Shown here in pieces: positions 35,335 through 48,500 of a stretch of 64,000 nt of DNA (position 1 is its first letter; every line of letters starts with the position of its first letter). This DNA is from Platycnemis pennipes (taxonomy: Eukaryota > Arthropoda > Insecta > Odonata > Platycnemididae). The position numbers were made by a program, and so were the translations under genes. The notes under the pieces were generated by a model that was not told where the DNA came from, ran no database searches, and saw nothing but the letters and a program-made list of their open reading frames with translations. The DNA lies in contig OW121850.1 in the NCBI GenBank assembly GCA_933228895.1, forward strand, positions 35,101,773 to 35,165,772, written 5' to 3'.

Positions 35335-35405
35335 AATAATTCTAGCAAACCGTCGATTGGATTCGTAAAATGGGTTCTAGGTGAATGTGATGACAATTTA
35401 AGACT
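35335..35405 (+). mobile_element. Short LINE RT remnant
   Basis: GFVKWVLGECDDNLR aligns with FINRVLGKCDDNERE of the RT fragment at 20655. The following open frame (to 35628) does not continue the family, so only this short block is assigned. Confidence 0.45.
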
Positions 35406-36309
35406 GTTCCTGATTTATCCTGTTTCCCAATTTAAGATTCCTGTTAAGTCTGTTCGTTTATATTGTGAGACCCAATTTAAAAAATACGTCGTTAATATTC
35501 AACAACAACAAAACAATGAATCTGCTCGAGGAACATTTGATTACGGAATTAGAGCATGCACAAAGGAGATCTGTGATATGCGAAAGATTGTTATGATCAT
35601 TATAGTATTAGTGATGCAAGCATACTAGAAGATCTATATCTACTGACTATCCAGCAACCCACCTCTAGGGTGTATGGCAAGAAATGAGTTACATTAAGCA
35701 TGTATTTCATGCATACACTAAACGTTATTTATATTAACACCCTGATGTGGGATTACTATGAATATCAAGCGGTTACCCACTACAAATTTCAATCATCATT
35801 CATCAGACAAGGAAACATTTGAGAAGTTCTACAAACAAGCATTTCACATATTACGTGTGCATGCAAACATGCATAGATCCACAAATATCCTCCATCCAAA
35901 TCTGTTTTGTAGTTTTTGCTCAATCTGTATTAATTTAGGTAGTGGGATTGCATGTTTATGTTAAGGGAAATATATTTTATCAAGGTATCATGGGGCCAGA
36001 AGTCTTAATGTTGTTACGAACACGAATCGAAGAAATAACGAGTATTTGAATCTGTGTATTATGCAGCTTATTTCTCTAATCTTATCTAAGTGGTCCAGTC
36101 ACACATGTGGTGTGAAGTTAAATTTGTATGTCTTGTACCTATGTAAAATCCTGTTTGACTTGTTGTCTTCGGGTTTGAAAGATATCCCATTCCTTTGTCT
36201 CTGGCAACTAAGTTAAACTAACCCCCTTGTCATAGTAGTTTAAAAATCTTGCTGATCTCATAATTTTATCCAATGCCTTATAAATCCCTTTTCCCGCAAT
36301 TTACCACGA

Positions 36310-36433
36310 TCTCATACTGGAATCTCTACCAGGACATGAGTTGAAATTTAGACTGAATCTTTTAAGCTAATTCGGAGCTGACATTTTTGCTGATAATATA
36401 AGAAATATATTGAGAATATATTGAGAATATATT
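36310..36433 (+). mobile_element. LINE 3' remnant and short tandem repeat
   Basis: tgagttgaaatttagactga and the region up to tttttgctgataat match the corresponding part of the RT copy at 21135-21195. It ends in three copies of atattgaga (36407-36433). Confidence 0.5.
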
Positions 36434-37559
36434 CGTATTACGTTTGATTTGATCTGGAAAATAAAATTAGAGAAGTAGATTGCTGTACGGATATACTTAA
36501 AGTCTTACTTCCTGCAAGCAATAAGGGTTCATTATAGGCTACATAGTAACCGGATACATATGAAAAGGAGAGTAATCTGTAGTTCATCTGTAACTATTCT
36601 TCACACCGATAATTCATGTCAAATTCTCTCTTGCACGCTTATGGAAAATGTATATAAATTCATTTCATCAAGTACCTATTCCATTCATAAAAAATATACT
36701 TATTCGCACATACCAAAGAATTAGCTGCAAGTGTCTGGAAGAGCCATAATTAACATGTTCCCCTTATTAATTAGTATTTTATCTATTATTAATAGTGAAT
36801 ATGCATACATATGGTGTATCTTTGTTGACTATTCACCTTCGGCCATACACTCCCGAGGTGAGTTGCGAGGTTTTGATAGAGATGCCATGATATATAGTGG
36901 TTGTTACCTATCGACGGAAATATTTGTTAAAATTTTTATGCGCATAGTAACGAAGGCTGCATGCCTCAAAAAGTATTCAGAGATAGGTAATGTTAGTGTG
37001 AAAAAATATGAGTGGGCACCTCTGTCTCTCTAATACTTGAATTAATCTCCGAATGATAAATAGTATCAATCATTATACCAGCTGTTGCCGGTATTCCATT
37101 TATCTACCTCCAAGACATGGCCGCTGTAGCAAATAGCGACAGACTTCGCTGGTTAACTTAACGATTTTGTGTCCGTGAGAGCGCGATGGGAAATCTGTTC
37201 AAAATTGATTAAATAACCCATTCTCATAATTCATTATTCCATGTCAAGGATCTTGAAGGCATCGGATGGGGGGAAGGAAATGCGGTTATTCGCAAATTTT
37301 CCACCAGCAACCGAACACGACCTTCATATAGTGGATTGCTATGGAATTCATGTCCTTCTTGAATTATGATGGCGGCCAATCAAGGAGTAGTTACATCTCC
37401 GATTGGATTTTGGCCTCGAATCAATACGGCGCTGACGAAATTTTTTTATTTCTAGACCGTCGACATCACCTTGTCACGCGACCCTCGGGTGTTTCCCTGC
37501 GGGAAGCCGTCTCTTATCGATAGACGCATCGGGGACGGTCACTCAGTTTTATGATTGCT

Positions 37560-37870
37560 AAGGCAGTGCCTCAGGGGACCCACCCCGGGCGCGACCCTGC
37601 ATCGGAAGTCGGCTGCAACAAGTTGAGCCGTGGAAGGAGAGAGCCTAAGGGTGGCGGTGGGGGTGGGCGTGGTGGGAGGAGGAAAGGACTCGAGAAAGGG
37701 CTCTGAGAGAGGATTGAGTGGGCGTGGGATGTGTGCACAAGCGGTGTGGGGGGGGGGGGGGGAGGGGGTGCAGTCCTATTTGAAGAGGGAAGGGTCGCGC
37801 CCGAGTCGTAAACGTTGTCGTGTGGAGGTGCACGCCACTTACGGAAGGAGGGAGAAAACTAACGTATAAG
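37560..37870. other. G-rich block with 12-nt-plus G run
   Basis: A purine-rich plus strand with ggtggcggtgggggtgggcg and a long G homopolymer at about 37748-37762 could form G-quadruplexes. ORFs on both strands follow composition only. 36434-37559 has nothing recognised. Confidence 0.4.
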
Positions 37871-38217
37871 CCCGTGGTAGCTTCCAAACGGGTAGTCGAA
37901 TATCCGATCGATTATCCGTTGGGGAGGAAGTAGCAGGTGTCCGTTGCTGCTATTTTTAAACCAAAGGGTTTTGTGAGAAAGCGAAGACCATATTAGACGA
38001 ATGTATCGCGCTAGAGCCGGCACAGCTAAGCTTTCGTACGATTGCCTAGTTTTGATTCCGTCCTTCCTTTGAAGTAGTTTGAAATCGTTTATTTTCTCTC
38101 GTGCCACGAGTTTTTTGTGTTGCTCGAAACAGGTCTCTTCTGACTATTCATTGAAAAGAACTTGAATACGAAGAGAACCGCGGACGTAAGGGTCTAAAAT
38201 CTAGCTATCCAGGGCCT

Positions 38218-38443
38218 CGATCATGGATCTTCATAAGGCGTGCGCTAGCGTTATCGTTATTTTTTTATTTAACTTACGTCAGAGAGAACGTGATCTCCGT
38301 TCTTCATTTTTCGCACAGCACTTCAAATCGCTTATCACAATCAGTGGAGACAATTTTATAGACGGTTATTGTTAACCCTGCGCTACTCTATGGGGTAAGC
38401 GTTAACGATAAAGATTGCGATAACGCGAAAGATGCATCCATGA
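38218..38443. mobile_element. Probable MITE with GCGTTATCG-type inverted ends
   Basis: The left side reads tcatggatcttcat then gcgctagcgttatcgttat. The inverted right side reads tcatggatgcatcttt then gcgttatcgcaatc. Such TCATGGAT / GCGTTATCG inverted ends with a short AT-rich centre indicate a non-autonomous DNA element. Precise termini and target duplication are not resolved. Confidence 0.5.
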
Positions 38444-39554
38444 TTCCACACCAGGAGTGGAGTGTCGGAACTGGGATTGGAAATGTATATTAAGAGTGGT
38501 GTAAATGTTAAATTTTATTTTGGGATGAAGGCTCATATGATTTTTTTTCTTTTTATGATCTTCCATTTTAAACTGTGGGTTTGGTGGATTACTTGAATAA
38601 TGTCATCTAACCTAATTATCTCATAAATTGATTGTAGCTATTTTTTCGGCTCTTTTAGCCGTAGCCTTTGGACTAAATGCTTCATAATACGGGGAAATTC
38701 TATATGGCTAGTCATTTTTCGTTGTTCGCGTGTTTGCGTGACTACGTAAGTGCTGTCCCATTCCAACTTTAATCTTTTTTTGCCAAAGGAAGATTGAACA
38801 ACAGATTGAGTCCCATTCATTCTGTTGTCAGTCATACATTTCCGTAAGTTTTTACCATTGTAAGTAATCGAATATTCAAGGATCATTTGCGGTTTTTTTG
38901 CAGTTATTTTCCACAGCTAGAAATATTTTTCCCTTATTTTTTCGGAACAAATAGAGGTTCGTGAAAGATGGTTCATTCCAAAGGCTGATTTTATTTATGA
39001 TTACACTTCTTCCACGAAGAATGGAATGAAGATTGGGAAAAAATCTAATATAACAGATGAAATTAAGGGTGGCTATCGTACTGGAGCAAGAAGATATTTT
39101 TTTTGGATGTATTGAATAGAACAATTCAACCTGTACCCGTACCCCTTACACTTGGAGAATGCTGTTAGGAAAATGTAGGAAAGTAAAAATTTTACATGCG
39201 TTTGTATGGAAAAAGCATGGCCTTAGTTTTGCTAACATAATAATATCTCAGCTATGCCAAAAAAATGGACAGTCAATGCGTCTTATTGCGTAACGAGATT
39301 GAAGAGCGAAATCTTAAAATAAGAAAATTTAAAATTAATATTATAGTTTTGAATTAAGTAATTAAGTCATCTTTGAGATTAAATTAGGAGAGGAGTAACT
39401 GGAGCTACTTTAATTGCCTTTGTTTCATTAGAGTATCATCAGCTGTTGAGATGAAAACACACAGGGATATAAGATAGAGAGTATGCAGAAAAAAAACGTT
39501 GAGATTTGTGAAAGGTCCTCTTGATAATTGACTTGGTGCCACCAGCTAACCAAA

Positions 39555-39890
39555 AGACCTAGGTTGGAAATCGCTATTCGATCATAAATTAAAATGAAAA
39601 CAATATTTTAAGCGAGTTTGAAGCCGATCTGTTTCCCAATGACGTCAGGAGTATTTCGAGAACTCCCACGTATTACGGTCGATTCGATCATGAAAACAAG
39701 ATTAGATATAGGTATAGATTGACGCGCAGATGGATACAAAATATCTTTCTCCTTACGAGCTATAAGAGATTGTTATGGGCGTCTTAATAACCGGATATGA
39801 AGGTGTAAATTAGATTTTATTACTATAGAAAAAATCTTTTCACTTCATTAACGGGTGCTAACTGCACCCTCACATGCCTGAGATAATTAA
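39555..39890 (+). mobile_element. LINE 3' end with RT C-terminus
   Basis: DLGWKSLFDHKLK is followed by EFEADLFPNDVRSISRTPTY, then YGRFDHENKIRYRYRLTRRW. These are the last conserved blocks of a CR1/Jockey-like RT ORF. A 3' tail motif gggtgctaactgcaccctca follows with its internal inverted repeat. Frameshifts separate the blocks. Confidence 0.75.
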
Positions 39891-40042
39891 AAAGCATCTT
39901 AATGAATTAAACAAAAGTACCATTCACTGGTACAAATTTATTCCCTTGATAGCTTCTACTGAGAAAGTTGTACGCACCTAGTCGCGTGTGCCAGATAATC
40001 TTATTACTCATTAATTTATTGTTTACGTGCATTTGTCTAGTG

Positions 40043-40275
40043 CAGGGGTCGACAAACATTTGAGTCAACCTCTGCCCCTTACAAAAATTCAGAATTATTC
40101 GAGAGCCACTAATATATTTTTATGGGGAAAATAAATTATTTTTAATGTTGAACCGAGAGTCGAAAACCCTCATCTCTTTCCACTAATTCATTTGTGACTC
40201 ACGCCATGACTCGAACCCAACAATGAGTTTGCAGGCGAGCGAGTTTTATCGCACACTAAAAGGGCTGGCACGATC
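40043..40275. mobile_element. hAT-like left end next to tRNA-like sequence
   Basis: CAGGGGTCGACAAACATTTG at 40043 resembles the CAGGGGTCGGCAAACTTT end of hAT elements. No right end was found. At 40200-40265 the minus strand has a B-box-like TTGGGTTCGAGTCATGG, a possible SINE head inserted in or next to it. Confidence 0.35.
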
Positions 40276-40913
40276 TGGCCCATAGAAACTACTTAACTAT
40301 GCAAATATTTTATCTTCGGAATTATGGAATGTCAGGCCCTCTCTGGCAATTATTCATATGACCAAACCAGAAAACAGAGCGGATAAAAAACCTGCGACGC
40401 CTGCATTGGAGTATTTAACGTGAACTTAATGCAGTATAGGAATGATTAATCTGTGAGAATCCGAGACCCAGATTTCTGCCATAGACAAATTCACTTTTTA
40501 AATTTATTTTCGTGATACTGTCACTCACGTTATATTTTGATGAGCTATGCTTCTAATTAGTGAATGATATGTTAAATATGTGACAGGTGATGGATTTTAG
40601 CTACATAAGAATTTCTTATGCTGCTGATGATATTACCATTTTATCAGTAAAATCAGTTTTTATGCATAAAGTTAGTTGAGGTTGGTCTTTATACCAGTAC
40701 GTTTGACTTACATCACTGTTTTTTGATTGAGTCCATATAAGTAATGGTAATTACATGCTTATATATTGGAGATGACATTTTTGTTTAAATTAGCTATGTA
40801 TCCTTTTAAGAGTAAATTACACATTTCCATAAGTCAAAACTTTATAGAAAATGTATCATCCCTCCGCTATGTATGGCAAAAACATTTGCTTATTTATCTT
40901 TTAAAATAAAAAA

Positions 40914-41067
40914 TGCATAATGAATGATAGAATAAACTTTGTATTTCCACAATTATTTATCTCACACTACTAAACCATGGTTTCGACGATTAACGTCATC
41001 TATGGTCGTAATGGTGTGAGATAAATAATTGTGGAAATACAAAGTTTATTCTATCATTCATTATGCA
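40914..41067. repeat. Perfect 54-bp inverted repeat with 46-bp loop
   Basis: Arms 40914-40967 and 41014-41067 are exact reverse complements, beginning tgcataatgaatgatagaat and ending atttatctcacac. The loop contains aaccatggtttcgacg. Perfect identity in otherwise decayed sequence points to recent origin or gene-conversion-like maintenance. The 3' flank matches that of the palindrome at 42762. Confidence 0.95.
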
Positions 41068-42761
41068 TGAAAGAAAATTCCATAAAGTAACGCCTGGAAC
41101 CATAAATTTTAAAACTTAATGCTCTTTGAACTATATACTGACCGGCAAAAGGTTTTGGAGCCAATAAAATTGGGTGTTAAAATTCTGGAAAAAAAATAAA
41201 AACAATGTAACTGGGTTATACCACAGAATGGAATATTTTTGCGAATGGGTAAACCGTTTTGTATAATGGATCACTTCGTATTTTTTTTAACGTTCCAGTA
41301 AATATGCCAGATCAAGATTTGTTTTACTTATATCATGGAAAAAGGTGAATAGTTAATTTCTTGCTTATTAATTGAAATTGGTGAATAAAATGAATGAAAC
41401 CGAAACGGGATTCTGGTGTTTTTATTCTTTTAGGATACTCTTGTAAGAATGTTCCATATTTACTAAGCAATAAGTACAATAAACAGTTTTCATTTCACGA
41501 TGATTAAAATTAATATGATTTATCCGCATAGCCAAGATTTATAATACATACCTAATGGAAAAATATCCACCATGAAGAAGGTTTAATCAGGATATGTGGA
41601 TAGTCTTATTTGTAGCAGAGAGTTTTGCTTGCTGGGAAATGTTTTTCGTTGCATCCATATATTGTTCACATTCTAGCGCTCTTGAATTCCTCGCTCAGCA
41701 AGTGGTATTCCCGTTCTAATATTTTGTAATGTCGTTGTAAAGTTCCTGCTTACTCTCGTTTATTTTATTTTTTAGCCCATATTGACCCCGTATCTATTCA
41801 GTAGATTTGGAACTATGACGAGGAATGATTATAGTTCTAGATCGAACGAAATATTTATACCTTCATGTAAAGTGACTGCTATCGGCGAACTCAGCTTAGA
41901 TAAGTTGATAAACACGAGACATGTTTGATCTTGTGTACTGAGGAAATCCGTTTTAAGAACTCAATCCCGATTGCCAGTACAGATGGTCAAAATTCCCAGA
42001 ATATCGAGAACGAGGATTCCCTTGCTATAGCAAAGGCGCATTATCTTCTGTAACAGCAGTGCAAAGGTAAATCAAGGAGCGATAACTTTTATTTTTTCAC
42101 TTGTCGTCTTCAAATCCACAGCATGGATCTTGTCTTCGAATCAAACACTCCCTTACTTCCACTCCGCACAAATCCCACCCACGCATTTACCTGCATCCAA
42201 CCCCTTTCTGGTCGTTCCATGTTTCCCGTTCCCCAAACCCTTGTTCCACCCTCTACTTTTTGACCTTCTCCTTCCCACTCTCCTGTTTGCCTCAGTCGTC
42301 ACCTTTACGCCGGAGCCGGGTGAATTGGACTGGTTGATGATTGGGATACTGATCTGCCCGAGCGAGGCGGGGCCGCCTCAACGCTGAAAGAAGCCGAGCA
42401 AATTTGCGACTGAGGGGGTGGTAAATGCCATTCCTCTAAGAGAATTTGCGCTTAAACTCTCAGTTCACTTGTGACGTAATATAATCTTAAGTTTATGATT
42501 AATTCGGCGTGTTAAATAATTTTTACCCTGACTCCTACTCTAGAGTTAACGACTTGGGACCTACATTTTGGCACTATCTATCATTTCATACATGGAGAAC
42601 ATAGTCAACTTAAAAACGAATTTTGTATCTTAGTGGTGCAGTTTATAAAATATCTCACTCGGAAGTAAGAAAAATGAAGAGTAATGTTTGACGAAGTTCA
42701 TTTATTCATAATGAAATACAATAGTAATACTCCACACTTAATTTTTAATAATATCCGACCC

Positions 42762-42809
42762 GGGTTTCGGAAACTCAGTGCCATTAATGGCACTGAGTTG
42801 CCGAAACCC
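42762..42809. repeat. 48-bp near-perfect palindrome
   Basis: gggtttcggaaactcagtgcc pairs with ggcactgagttgccgaaaccc around attaat, itself palindromic, with one mismatch. The downstream flank (ttccacaaagtcacgcctga at about 42840) resembles the flank right of the 54-bp inverted repeat (ttccataaagtaacgcctgg at about 41077), so the two belong to one element family. Confidence 0.9.
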
Positions 42810-44560
42810 AGATATCCCAGATTATGAATATCACAAACTTCCACAAAGTCACGCCTGAAATGACTTCTTGAAGTTAATTAAATTTAGGGTTTTCCGTGGA
42901 CGAAAATTTTATTAATATGAAGCAAAAAGAAAATTACCAGAGACTTCGGCATATATGTTTCACTTAAGATTCACCTGATACAATATTATAAATATCAGAA
43001 ATACAATTAAAAATAGTTTGAATGAAAGTCCCTTAGTTTTTTATAAAAAAATAATCATTAGCATAATTGCATTTTTTTAAATCAACATTTAAATTACATT
43101 GTTGATCGAAGCATGATGTTAAGAGTAAGAATATTCATATATTTGAAATGAAAAGATAATATTTTAATTTAAGTTCATTTTACTTATTGGTCAAACTTAG
43201 ATATGAGAAGTTACAGTTTTAAAATCATCTCATAACCTCATTATACTTGTATTTTGGTAGCTTTTTGTTCAACGTGTTCTTTAATGAATATCTTCCTGTC
43301 TACGAAAGGTTCTAGTTCCCACGTTATAGTGGTGGGAGTAACCTCGAGTTTTGATTGATAACTTATTTCTATTATTTTTCAACACGGTGAACTTCGTTGG
43401 CCAAAGAAATAATCAAGGCGAGAGATTCCTAAAAATAGACGAGTGGAGTCTAACAATTTTTTTAATCAAAATACTTTAGCACCTTACTTGGTTCTTTTAT
43501 TATAACGCAAGAAAAAGGTAAGATTTATTCTTTTTATACGTCTTCTATACGACTCCATATGCTAACATGAGTGAGGACAGTACTGATGACCACTCTGAGT
43601 AATTCTTTGTCTGAGTCTGAGTAACTCGGCGTTTCTCTGTTTCCGCATTATTGGACAAAGGAAGCTTACAGACACTGCGCAGTGGAATATGTATTTGTTG
43701 AAATAAATAATTGAATGTAGTGCCTCTGTATCATACATGAGAGAGCGACTCTATCCTACAGACTTCCTGCAGCCAAGGAGCCAATCCGAAGTCAATGTTT
43801 TCTCGTACGCTAAAAGGATTGGTCTACTCACACATGCTTTTCAAAATGAATATCTTCCCCGTTGCATTTGAAGCATACTGGTGGTCATCGCTTGGATCCC
43901 AAGTACTTTTTCCCAAGAATTTTTCATCAACGGAAAAACTGAGGAATTTCTCATCAGCGGCCAAGATACGGAACGCTAGATCAGTTGAATGCATTTAAAT
44001 TTTCTTTTTTCGTACTTGCCTTAGAAGGACAAAGTGAATGATGTTCTATGTTCTAATTAACGCATTAATTCATTACGGAATATTCAATTTATTTTCTCCA
44101 TTTTTCATCGTGTCGAAACATTCTCGCTATTCGCCCGGATCGTTTTCATTTCATTCAGAAACAAAACGACTCTCGTCCCTGCTTGTGATTTGCGCTTTGT
44201 TCTAAATAAATTGGGTTAATTACATTTTATATTAAATTTACCTTGCATAACCATTACTTCAGCAACGTTGTAATCGAATTTATTTGTCTTGAAGTATTTA
44301 TTGATTTTAGTTAACATGTGGAATAAAAAGACATGATTTTATGCGCTTTCATTCTTTGCCTTCTTTACATCCGCGCTTTTATTCCTTGCCTTATTGGATT
44401 AAATTCACCTATTATAAGGGGAAGTCATCATATTTTTTGCAATAAATAGTATTAGTGCCTAAAATATATCTTACTCTTGTAATATTCAGTGATCCATTTG
44501 CTGTAGCTTGGACGTTGTGAGAAACGAACTTCCCGCGGATAAATAGTGTATATTAACAAT
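42810..44560. other. Large-intron stretch, nothing recognised
   Basis: AT-rich. A 67-codon plus-strand frame at 43795 has no recognisable family. An internal near-repeat (aatttttcatcaacgg and aatttctcatcagcgg) lies at 43918-43960. Confidence 0.4.
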
Positions 44561-45597
44561 GACAAATAAAATTAAAATTCTCCAATGGCCGTAAAAATTG
44601 GCAATCCTCGCCGAGGACAAATTGCTGTGTTGGTTTGCGGAAGGCTCAATTCCACAGCAGTGACCAACTACAGCCTCTCAACCAGAAAACCCTCCTGTGG
44701 TGGTTTACAGGAATGATACTTCCTCGTCAATGACACAACCAAAGACACAAACACTCAACCCAATTGGGATCATTCACAGGGCTGGTGGGACCCTGGTCAG
44801 GATGCCTGTATTATGATCGCAAACAGACTCCCAAGTCTCAGAAAAACACTCACACACTCAAATGGGCACACCCGGGAGAATGGAGCTCAAAAAGAGCGTA
44901 GTCAATGTGGAAGGAGCTCTTTCTTCATCCTCACTTTTTTCTATTTTAGAGTGAGATACTCACTCCTTTTCATCGTCCATAATTTTAACGTTAACCGTTA
45001 CTCTTTTCCTCCCCCACTTACTTCAACGGTCATCTCCTTACACTTCACTTCCCCTCCCCACCTTCACTTGACACCTTCCCTTCCCCCTCCCCCTTCTGCT
45101 CTATTTGTATCTATTCTACGTTGTCCTCCCCACTAATCCACTTACAACCCCGTGTTGCAAAGTGATCTCCCTTCAGGTCGCTGAAGAGGGCCACCTTGTG
45201 GCCGAAATACGTGTATTCGACGCACATCCTCGTTTTGTCCTTCCACATTGGCTACGCTCTTTTTGAGTTCTATTCCCCCAGAAGGTGTGCTCATTTGAGT
45301 ATGTGAGTGTTTTTCTGAGTGCTTGGTAGTGTGTTTGCGATCATAACCCAGGCATCCTGACCAGGGTCCCATCAGCTCTGTGAATGATCCCAATTGGGTT
45401 GAGTGTGTGTGTCTGTGGTTGTGTGACTGACGAGGAAGTAACATTCCCGTAAACCACTACAGGAGGGTTTTCTGGTTGAGAGTCTGTAGTTGGTCACTGC
45501 TGTGGAATTGAGCCTCCCGCAAGCCAACACAGCAATTTGTTCTTGGCGAGGATTGCCAATTTTAACGGCCATTGGAGATTTTTTAATTTTACTTGTC
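44561..45597. repeat. Large inverted repeat, arms of about 355 nt
   Basis: The left arm (44561-44915) and right arm (45238-45597) are diverged reverse complements sharing, among others, tctccaatggccgt, ggcaatcctcgcc, caattccacagcagtgacca and gaccctggtcaggatgcctg. The 320-bp spacer is C/T-rich and carries, next to the right arm, gaagagggccaccttgtgg followed by ccgaaatacgtgtattcg, a motif style found in the 3' regions of retroelements. Arm divergence is a few percent by eye. It is either a foldback element or two head-to-head copies of one retroelement tail. Confidence 0.8.
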
Positions 45598-48500
45598 ACT
45601 TTAAGGGGCCGTAGAGCTCATCTACTTAGATTTGTATATGTATAAGGTGAAAAATATTGAAAACATTCGCCTTAAGGAAGCGTAATATATTTTATGTTCT
45701 CATTAAAACTCCTTCCCTATTTAAGAGTAATTTGGTAATCAAAGGCCTCCGCCATTTTTTTTATCCCGAAAGAATCTTTCGATTCCCAAAAATCATACCC
45801 TTTGATTTTTTCCTCACACCGCTGCCATTCACTCCAGCTTACGGGAGCACTCAAGAATGAGTATAAGATGATATTATATACTCAAGAGTATAAAATGAAA
45901 GGCCCCGATATTACGTTCTATTTGCGCGTTGATTTCAATTTTAACATGTAATATACATCATGAAAAGAATATTCATAGTTGTGGTAGTCCCTGATTCAGT
46001 ATAATATTTTTTTGCACTCTAATGTTTTGTATTCGTACGAGAAACCAGCTATATCCGATTCGTGAGATTGCGATTTTCACGGTTTCTGATAAAAGAACTA
46101 TGCTTTTTGTCCTTTTGGGTAGAAAGATTTACAGATGGATTTATCGAAATCATATGACATATCGAAATTATGCCTTACAAAAATATGTATTGGAATGTAT
46201 AGTCTCGATTTTACCCTTTATATTTAGTTGAAAAAGAGCAATTAAAATTGTTCCCCAATAATATTAAGATATTTCTAGTGGAAATTTGTTTAACAATTTA
46301 ACAGTGGTTAACAAAAAGCATTTGAACAATGAAAATATTTTAAAGGTGATCAATTGAAATTATGCATTTTGTATATAACTTTCCTTTTCCATAATACTTG
46401 ATGGTTAAAACTATACAAAGGTGAACATCAATTTATAATTTTACCGGTTATGTTACCACCATATTAGGAAATTGAAAAGTCGGTTTATAATACGCCCCAT
46501 ACTCTGCAAATGCTTATCGTGCACCATTCGTAAACTCTATGTTTATCAAGCGATTTTCTATACTTAATGCCTAGACTAATTCCCTTATCTTAGATTAGCT
46601 TGATGCTTAGAAGAAAGTGTGGGAAATCGGATATAAAATTCATTTTTTTCTTTCAATGATTAAAGATTTGATTTCTTTACATTGTAAATCATATGGGGTG
46701 TGGAATAAAGTTTACACCTAAAACTTATACGGAGTCTAGGCATTTATCATTATGTGTTGAAAATAAAGACGATGTAATACATCTAGCCGCTAACTACTTT
46801 TATTTAAACACGAATTAAATGAAGAAATAGTGAAGTATTTTACCGAGGCTTGAAACTATTGAAAAATGTCATAGAAAGTGTAACGAATATGCTTTGTCCG
46901 AAGAAAATACTTAATAATCTCCATATTTAATGAAATGCTTTCCACCAATATTACATCTCTGCTGACTTTGATAAATTGCTGGGATGAGTTGTACTGTTGC
47001 GTGGTGATACGGATTCAAGATTATCTGTGTCGTTGATTATTGGAGATGAGGAAGAAAGGAATTTTCATAATAATTAATTTGATTTTTTAAATTTTCTCTT
47101 ATGAACGTTCCAACTATCATTAACTATTTTGGGTTGTCTAATTATTGTCCTTTCACAACCTTTGGTATATTCCATACAAACTTAAATGCTCGGCCTAGGT
47201 TTGATTCCCTACATCTTCGGCAAAGGTAGCATTGAAGAAATGAAACAATTTGGGCAGTCAAAATTTGGTATCCGTGTTTTTTGTCATGTGCCCAATCAAT
47301 GTTGAGTGTTTCCCTCAGCCCCCTTTTCTTATCTGTAATTTTTCTTTTTTTCGAGTCATCTCTACATGACCAAAATGTCGTGTCATCGCGTTCATTTTTT
47401 TCTCCCCGCATTTTTTTCTTTCTTCTTCATTAGCATAGCTGCATTCTTTTCCCGATTGTGCCTCTCGTGTCCTCTTGATCGAAATATGTACCTGCAATGG
47501 ACGAGGTCCCCCAATGTTTTCGTACCTATTATGCATGCATACACGGCGGACATGGGGGATTTTCCATTACAGCCCAGGGATTTACCGTCTCGTAGCCTTT
47601 GTTCGGCCTCGTTGAAAGGCGCACTCGAACAAAAGCCCCTCGTGCTCAGAATTATCCGATACACAAGAGTCGTTTTTACCTAAATCATTCGATTACTCCC
47701 TGTGGGGCTGTAAAAAGGGAAAGCCATAACGTATACTCAAGCCGCTTGTATATAGTCCTACGAGTATCCTCATTTTTGAGCTATCCAAAACATTCTGTCC
47801 CATTAAAAATACTCGAGATACCATCAAGATCCTCCAAAATATGCATATTAGTCTGTGAGGAGGAGATGTAAAAAGGGGTCATGGTGTTTGAGGATGTTTA
47901 TTTTTGAAACCAGGGTAGTGGTGTGAGGATACTGCGGCAGCTGTATTTCTCCCTAGGTGTCCGTTTTAATTTAGATCCTGGGCTAAATTCAGCACTGCCA
48001 CGGTTCCCTGAAGAATTTTTTTCTGCGTTAAAATGTTCTTTTTTGCCGGAGTAGACGGCTATTCCTTTACTCAGGTAGGATGACCTTGCCACCCTCGGAG
48101 CCTCATTCTGGTGGGCTTCAGTGCATTTTGCAGTGCTCTATGGTGCAAACGTAATCCGATTAACATCCTTCCCGAGGTATTTCCTTTCGAGGATCTTGAA
48201 TTTGGTGCTTTTAACTTTTGCCGGGCATGACTTTGTAGATACATGTAAACGACGGATTTTACCAATATTATAGCGTTAGTTTAAATTCCTTCAATTTAAT
48301 TTTATGTTACGATTTTTTACACTGGGAAAATAAAAAAAATAAAAAAAACTATATAGGTATATCCTGACATGAACTTGTGGCTAAAGTGCAAGACCTAATG
48401 AAAGTCTTTATCACATCTTATTTAAATGTAAAAACCTTCTCAGACGTAAATAACAAGCAGCTAAGTGTCTGAAAATTAGAATGCGATGGGTAAATAAAGT

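Noticed and set aside
40914..41067. CRISPR-like repeat
   Set aside because: A single pair of inverted arms in animal intronic DNA; no repeat-spacer array exists anywhere in the window.
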